Source: Thiotrichaceae bacterium (GTDB lineage Bacteria; Pseudomonadota; Gammaproteobacteria; SZUA-229). From it: a stretch of 7,728 nt of DNA. The stretch is from NCBI GenBank assembly GCA_002746365.1, contig NVWZ01000044.1:1-7728 (forward strand). Direction: 5' to 3'. How positions within the stretch are numbered: the first letter of the stretch is position 1; every line of letters starts with the position of its first letter. Made by a program: the position numbers and the translations under genes. Positions 5,070-7,728 of this stretch are shown one piece after another. The notes under the pieces were generated by a model. The model did no database searches. It saw only the letters and a program-made list of their open reading frames with translations, and was not told the origin of the DNA.

Positions 5070-5107
5070 AAAGCCGGTCGTCTCAGTTGAGATAGCCGGC
5101 TTTTTTT
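5070..5107 (+). terminator. Intrinsic terminator after the SoxXA-binding-type lipoprotein
   Basis: AAAGCCGG (5070-5077) pairs with CCGGCTTT (5096-5103), with a second inner stem TCTC/GAGA around the loop AGTT. A seven-T run (5101-5107) follows. This is a classical rho-independent terminator, 35 bases after the lipoprotein stop. Confidence 0.9.
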
Positions 5108-5123
5108 ATGTTTAAATCAACCG

Positions 5124-6485
5124 ATGCCTAGCTCACAAGAAAACATATTCAGCGTCAGCACGCTCAATCGATCCGTTGCCAATTTACTGGAGCAGGAATT
5201 TGCCTGGATCTGGGTGGAAGGTGAAATATCCAACCTGGCACAACCGGCATCCGGTCATATCTATTTCAGTCTGAAAGATAATGCTGCGCAGGTCAGCTGC
5301 GCCATGTTCAAAGGTCGCAATCGAACGCTGACATTCCAGCCTGAAAACGGCAAGCAGATATTAGTCCGCGCTAAAGTCAGTTTATATCAGCCTCGTGGTA
5401 ACTATCAGTTGATAGTCGATCGTATGGAAGAAGCAGGCGATGGCGCCCTGCGTCGTCAGTTCGAACAGTTGAAAAGTAAACTTGCTGGTGAAGGTCTGTT
5501 TGATGAATCAATAAAACAGGACATTCCCGAGCTACCCAAAGGCATAAGTATCATCACCTCAAAAACCGGCGCGGCAATCCATGATGTGCTCAGCGTCATC
5601 GAACGGCGTTTTCCTTCTATTCCGGTTAAGTTATTTCCCGTTCCTGTACAGGGAAATGAAGCCGCGCCAGCAATTTGCAGGGCAATCCATCTTATTGATG
5701 AACATGTCGCCAACGGTGACTTACATTGTGATGTTATTTTATTGGTTCGTGGTGGTGGCTCATTAGAAGACCTGTGGGCATTTAATGAAGAGAGCGTGGC
5801 TCGCGCAATCTACGACTGCAGCCTGCCTATTGTCTGTGGTGTGGGTCATGAAGTGGACGTCACTATTGCAGATTTTGTTGCAGATTTTCGCGCGGCGACA
5901 CCCACTGCGGCAGCAGAAACCGTCACGCCGGATCAAAATTCATGGCGACAGTCATTCGACTGGTATCAACAACGCCTGCACCAGTTGATAAATGACAAAG
6001 TCGAACGGCAACAGGAGAAAATTCAATGGTTACATCGTCGTCTGCAGCAACAGCATCCGGAAAACCAGGTTCAACTATCTCGTGAACGTGCGAATGAATT
6101 AAGCCGACGCCTGCTACGGGCTAATCAATTATCGCTTGAAACGCAGCGAAGCCGATTGAAAACAAATCTGATCAGGCTTTTCGCGCAAAACCCAACACGG
6201 CAGCTGAAAAACAAACAACAGTCTATAACGCACTTAGCCACTCGACTGCAACAAGTCACATTGAACTTATTATCACAAAAAAAATCGCAGTTAAGCCATA
6301 CTGCTAGAACATTAAACGCGATAAGTCCATTACAGACACTGGAACGGGGCTACTCAATCACTTTAAATAAAACAGGCAAAGCGATCACCTGCATTGAACA
6401 AATCAAACTCAATGATACAATCGAAACTCGCTTACACAACGGAAGTATTATCAGCCATGTTGAATCCATCGTTGAACCCGATTAG
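5124..6485 (+). CDS. xseA: Exodeoxyribonuclease VII large subunit
   Basis: This 453-residue protein is the catalytic subunit of exonuclease VII, which with several XseB copies degrades single-stranded DNA from both ends to oligonucleotides. Its length matches the family (~450). An OB-fold for DNA binding covers about 1-105 (VEGEISNL, PASGHIYFSLKD, CAMFKG). The catalytic domain covers about 120-310: ITSKTGAAIHD (144-154), RGGGSLEDLWAFN (209-221), GVGHEVDVTIADF (239-251) and ATPTAAAE (258-265). A long coiled coil rich in Gln and Arg (about 275-395) is the XseB-binding region, and LERGYS (406-411) lies near the C-terminus. The start matches the E. coli start by position. There is no Shine-Dalgarno sequence, and the ATG lies 17 bases after a terminator T-run. 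The adaptor gene overlaps its 3' end. xseB is not in this window. Confidence 0.97.
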   Translation: MPSSQENIFSVSTLNRSVANLLEQEFAWIWVEGEISNLAQPASGHIYFSLKDNAAQVSCAMFKGRNRTLTFQPENGKQILVRAKVSLYQPRGNYQLIVDRMEEAGDGALRRQFEQLKSKLAGEGLFDESIKQDIPELPKGISIITSKTGAAIHDVLSVIERRFPSIPVKLFPVPVQGNEAAPAICRAIHLIDEHVANGDLHCDVILLVRGGGSLEDLWAFNEESVARAIYDCSLPIVCGVGHEVDVTIADFVADFRAATPTAAAETVTPDQNSWRQSFDWYQQRLHQLINDKVERQQEKIQWLHRRLQQQHPENQVQLSRERANELSRRLLRANQLSLETQRSRLKTNLIRLFAQNPTRQLKNKQQSITHLATRLQQVTLNLLSQKKSQLSHTARTLNAISPLQTLERGYSITLNKTGKAITCIEQIKLNDTIETRLHNGSIISHVESIVEPD

Positions 6486-7530
6486 CAGTAGAGCGCTGAC
6501 AAATTATTTTAGTGCTTGCTCGCTATTTTTGTTGCTAACCAGCACGGTTATTGCAGCACCGGAAACAGTCAATAATAAAAAAGTCAGTACGGCAAATTAC
6601 GCCGACATTAAAGTTAAGGTAAGTCACACACTCGGCGGGGTTGTACCGGCTGCACAAAACAGTGCAATCAGTGCGCAAATTAGTGCCATCATTAATACCT
6701 TTCACGTTGATACCGGGCATACAGTGAATAAAGGTGACTTACTGGTTTCTTTAGATTGCCGTGAGAACAAGCTAAGGTTGCAACAAGCCGCCGCAAACTA
6801 CAAAGCTGAAAAAGTACAACTGGCACTTGCTGTAACACAATTCAATCAGGCGAAAAAATTAAGTAAGCAAGGTAACATATCCAAAGAAATATATAACCAG
6901 CGTGAAGCCGAAGAAAATAGACTGAAAGCCACATTGGAAAATAAAAAGGCGGCGCAATCGCTTTCACAAATAAATGTCGATCGTTGCCAAATAAAAGCAC
7001 CCTACGATGGATACATTACCCAGCGCATTGCCAGCATTGGCGAACTCACTCAAAGGGGTACAGCATTATTACATTTAGTTTCTAAAACAAACAACCTCGT
7101 CGAAGTTAAAATAAATAATCGCCTGTTTAATAACTTTTCACAGGGAAAAAACTTTCAGTTTGTATTCAATAAGCAATCATATCCACTACAAATTGAAACC
7201 ATTCTACCGGTACTCGACACGACTACACGCAGCCATACCGCACGGCTTAGCTTTATCAATGATGCTGCCGTAACCGGCAGTGTCGGAAAAGTACAGTGGC
7301 AGGACGCAAAGTCATCTATTCCGTCTGATTATATTGTTTCACGTAACGATAAACTTGGCGTACTGATTGTTAAAAACAATATTGCAAAATTCATTGAGAT
7401 ACAAAATGCTCACGAAGGACAATCGGCAATAGTGACACTGGACGATAACACACAGGTTATAACTAAAGGACGTTTTAGTGTTAGCGAAGGTGATGCCTTA
7501 TTAATTAATAATATAATTAATAATAAATAA
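6457..7530 (+). CDS. Periplasmic adaptor (membrane fusion protein) of an RND-type efflux system
   Basis: This 357-residue adaptor would link an inner-membrane RND pump to an outer-membrane channel. A signal peptide covers about 1-34 (hydrophobic SLFLLLTSTV, cleavage after IAA). The first lipoyl half is ISAQISAIINTFHVDTGHTV (71-90) through KGDLLVSLD. An alpha-hairpin coiled coil covers about 102-172. The second lipoyl half is IKAPYDGYITQ (179-189) with GELTQRGTALLHLV. The beta-barrel and membrane-proximal domains fill 210-350. Cys101 and Cys177 flank the hairpin base and could form a disulfide. The frame stays open upstream to a TTG at 6394. I prefer the ATG at 6457 because it gives a clean signal peptide and has GGAAG 11 bases before it. 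It overlaps xseA by 29 bases. The probable pump gene begins at 7694. Confidence 0.88.
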   Translation: MLNPSLNPISSRALTNYFSACSLFLLLTSTVIAAPETVNNKKVSTANYADIKVKVSHTLGGVVPAAQNSAISAQISAIINTFHVDTGHTVNKGDLLVSLDCRENKLRLQQAAANYKAEKVQLALAVTQFNQAKKLSKQGNISKEIYNQREAEENRLKATLENKKAAQSLSQINVDRCQIKAPYDGYITQRIASIGELTQRGTALLHLVSKTNNLVEVKINNRLFNNFSQGKNFQFVFNKQSYPLQIETILPVLDTTTRSHTARLSFINDAAVTGSVGKVQWQDAKSSIPSDYIVSRNDKLGVLIVKNNIAKFIEIQNAHEGQSAIVTLDDNTQVITKGRFSVSEGDALLINNIINNK

Positions 7531-7557
7531 GCATGAACAGTTCTAATCATTGTTATC

Positions 7558-7624
7558 GTCATTTCGACCGGAGGGAGGGAGTTTTATCGCAGCGTTCAAG
7601 ATCTCTCCCTCTGGTCGAGATGAC
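7558..7624. repeat. Palindromic repeat (67 bp, REP/MITE-like)
   Basis: GTCATTTCGACCGGAGGGAG (7558-7577) pairs with the rightward CTCTCCCTCTGGTCGAGATG and AC (to 7624). The ends GTCAT and ATGAC are exact complements. The loop spans about 7582-7602. I recall similar GTCATTTCGACC palindromes scattered between genes in many proteobacteria. It lies between the adaptor and the putative pump gene and may protect or end the adaptor transcript. There is no T-run. Confidence 0.75.
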
Positions 7625-7669
7625 GGCGTTATGCAGTAAGGCGTTATGTAGTAAGACGTTATGCCGTAG
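7625..7669. repeat. Three tandem 15-bp direct repeats
   Basis: GGCGTTATGCAGTAA, GGCGTTATGTAGTAA and GACGTTATGCCGTAG stand end to end, directly after the palindrome. The first two differ at one position and the third is more diverged. The unit has no recognised function; slippage or an amplified repeat edge is likely. Confidence 0.8.
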
Positions 7670-7693
7670 AATAAGTACGTAAACTCTCACCTT

Positions 7694-7728
7694 ATGTTTA
7701 AGATATTCATACAAAACCACGTTCTTGC
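7694..7728 (+). CDS. Probable RND-family efflux pump, N-terminus only (runs off the right edge)
   Basis: An ATG at 7694 opens MFKIFIQNHVL and continues past the edge. RND inner-membrane pumps often begin with a short F.IxNHVLA-like stretch before the first membrane helix, and an RND-type adaptor gene lies directly upstream. No good Shine-Dalgarno sequence is visible before the ATG (CTCACCTT precedes it). The call rests on 11 residues plus context. Confidence 0.5.
   Translation, partial: MFKIFIQNHVL

Noticed and set aside
5108..5131. Seven-codon leader ORF overlapping the xseA start
   Set aside because: It has no ribosome binding site and starts one base after the terminator T-run; probably chance.
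5456..5988. Other open frames inside xseA
   Set aside because: They lie in other frames of a clearly conserved gene and show no family features.
6394..6456. Longer adaptor starting at the TTG at 6394 or the ATG at 6412
   Set aside because: It adds 15-21 polar residues before the signal peptide inside xseA; the ATG at 6457 has a better ribosome binding site and gives a normal signal peptide.
7625..7669. Tandem 15-mers as a CRISPR array
   Set aside because: The units abut without spacers and are too short.

Overview
The window reads as part of a gammaproteobacterial chromosome. The main evidence is XseA, which closely follows the E. coli-type exonuclease VII large subunit, together with a SoxXA-binding-type lipoprotein and an RND-type adaptor. 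The base composition looks AT-rich on the left and centre and visibly more balanced in xseA; this is an impression, not a computed value. A marine or sulfur/methylotroph-like gammaproteobacterium would fit, but the genus cannot be told from the sequence.

Left part (1-2387): a leftward reading frame cut by the window edge starts like an IS3-type transposase OrfA, with what looks like the insertion sequence end beside it. Next comes a short Crp/Fnr-type regulator (leftward). It is divergent from a two-gene rightward unit, an SDR oxidoreductase and a VTT/DedA-like membrane protein. A perfect inverted repeat lies in the divergent gap. The three-gene block is bracketed by two same-orientation copies of a ~65-bp palindromic repeat (107-170 and 2291-2356), so it looks like an accessory unit.

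Centre (2388-4725): a leftward DUF2846-like lipoprotein has a readable promoter with an overlapping inverted repeat. Upstream lie two tandem paralogous Xre-type regulators (about 59% identical by hand count, 45 of 76 positions), the second preceded by two adjacent inverted repeats. Divergent from them is a rightward pair of small genes. The first is a GIY-YIG-like protein in which the usual catalytic Arg and Glu appear replaced by His and Gln. The second is an unrecognised 93-residue protein. Inverted repeats, small regulators and a degenerate nuclease fold make this the most unusual part of the window.

Right part (4726-7728): a SoxXA-binding-type lipoprotein ends in a strong intrinsic terminator. 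xseA begins only 17 bases after its T-run, without a Shine-Dalgarno sequence. Overlapping the xseA 3' end is a periplasmic adaptor (membrane fusion protein) of an RND-type efflux system. A 67-bp palindrome and three 15-bp tandem repeats follow. The last 35 bases then open a frame starting MFKIFIQNHVL, which looks like the N-terminus of the matching RND pump, cut by the window edge.
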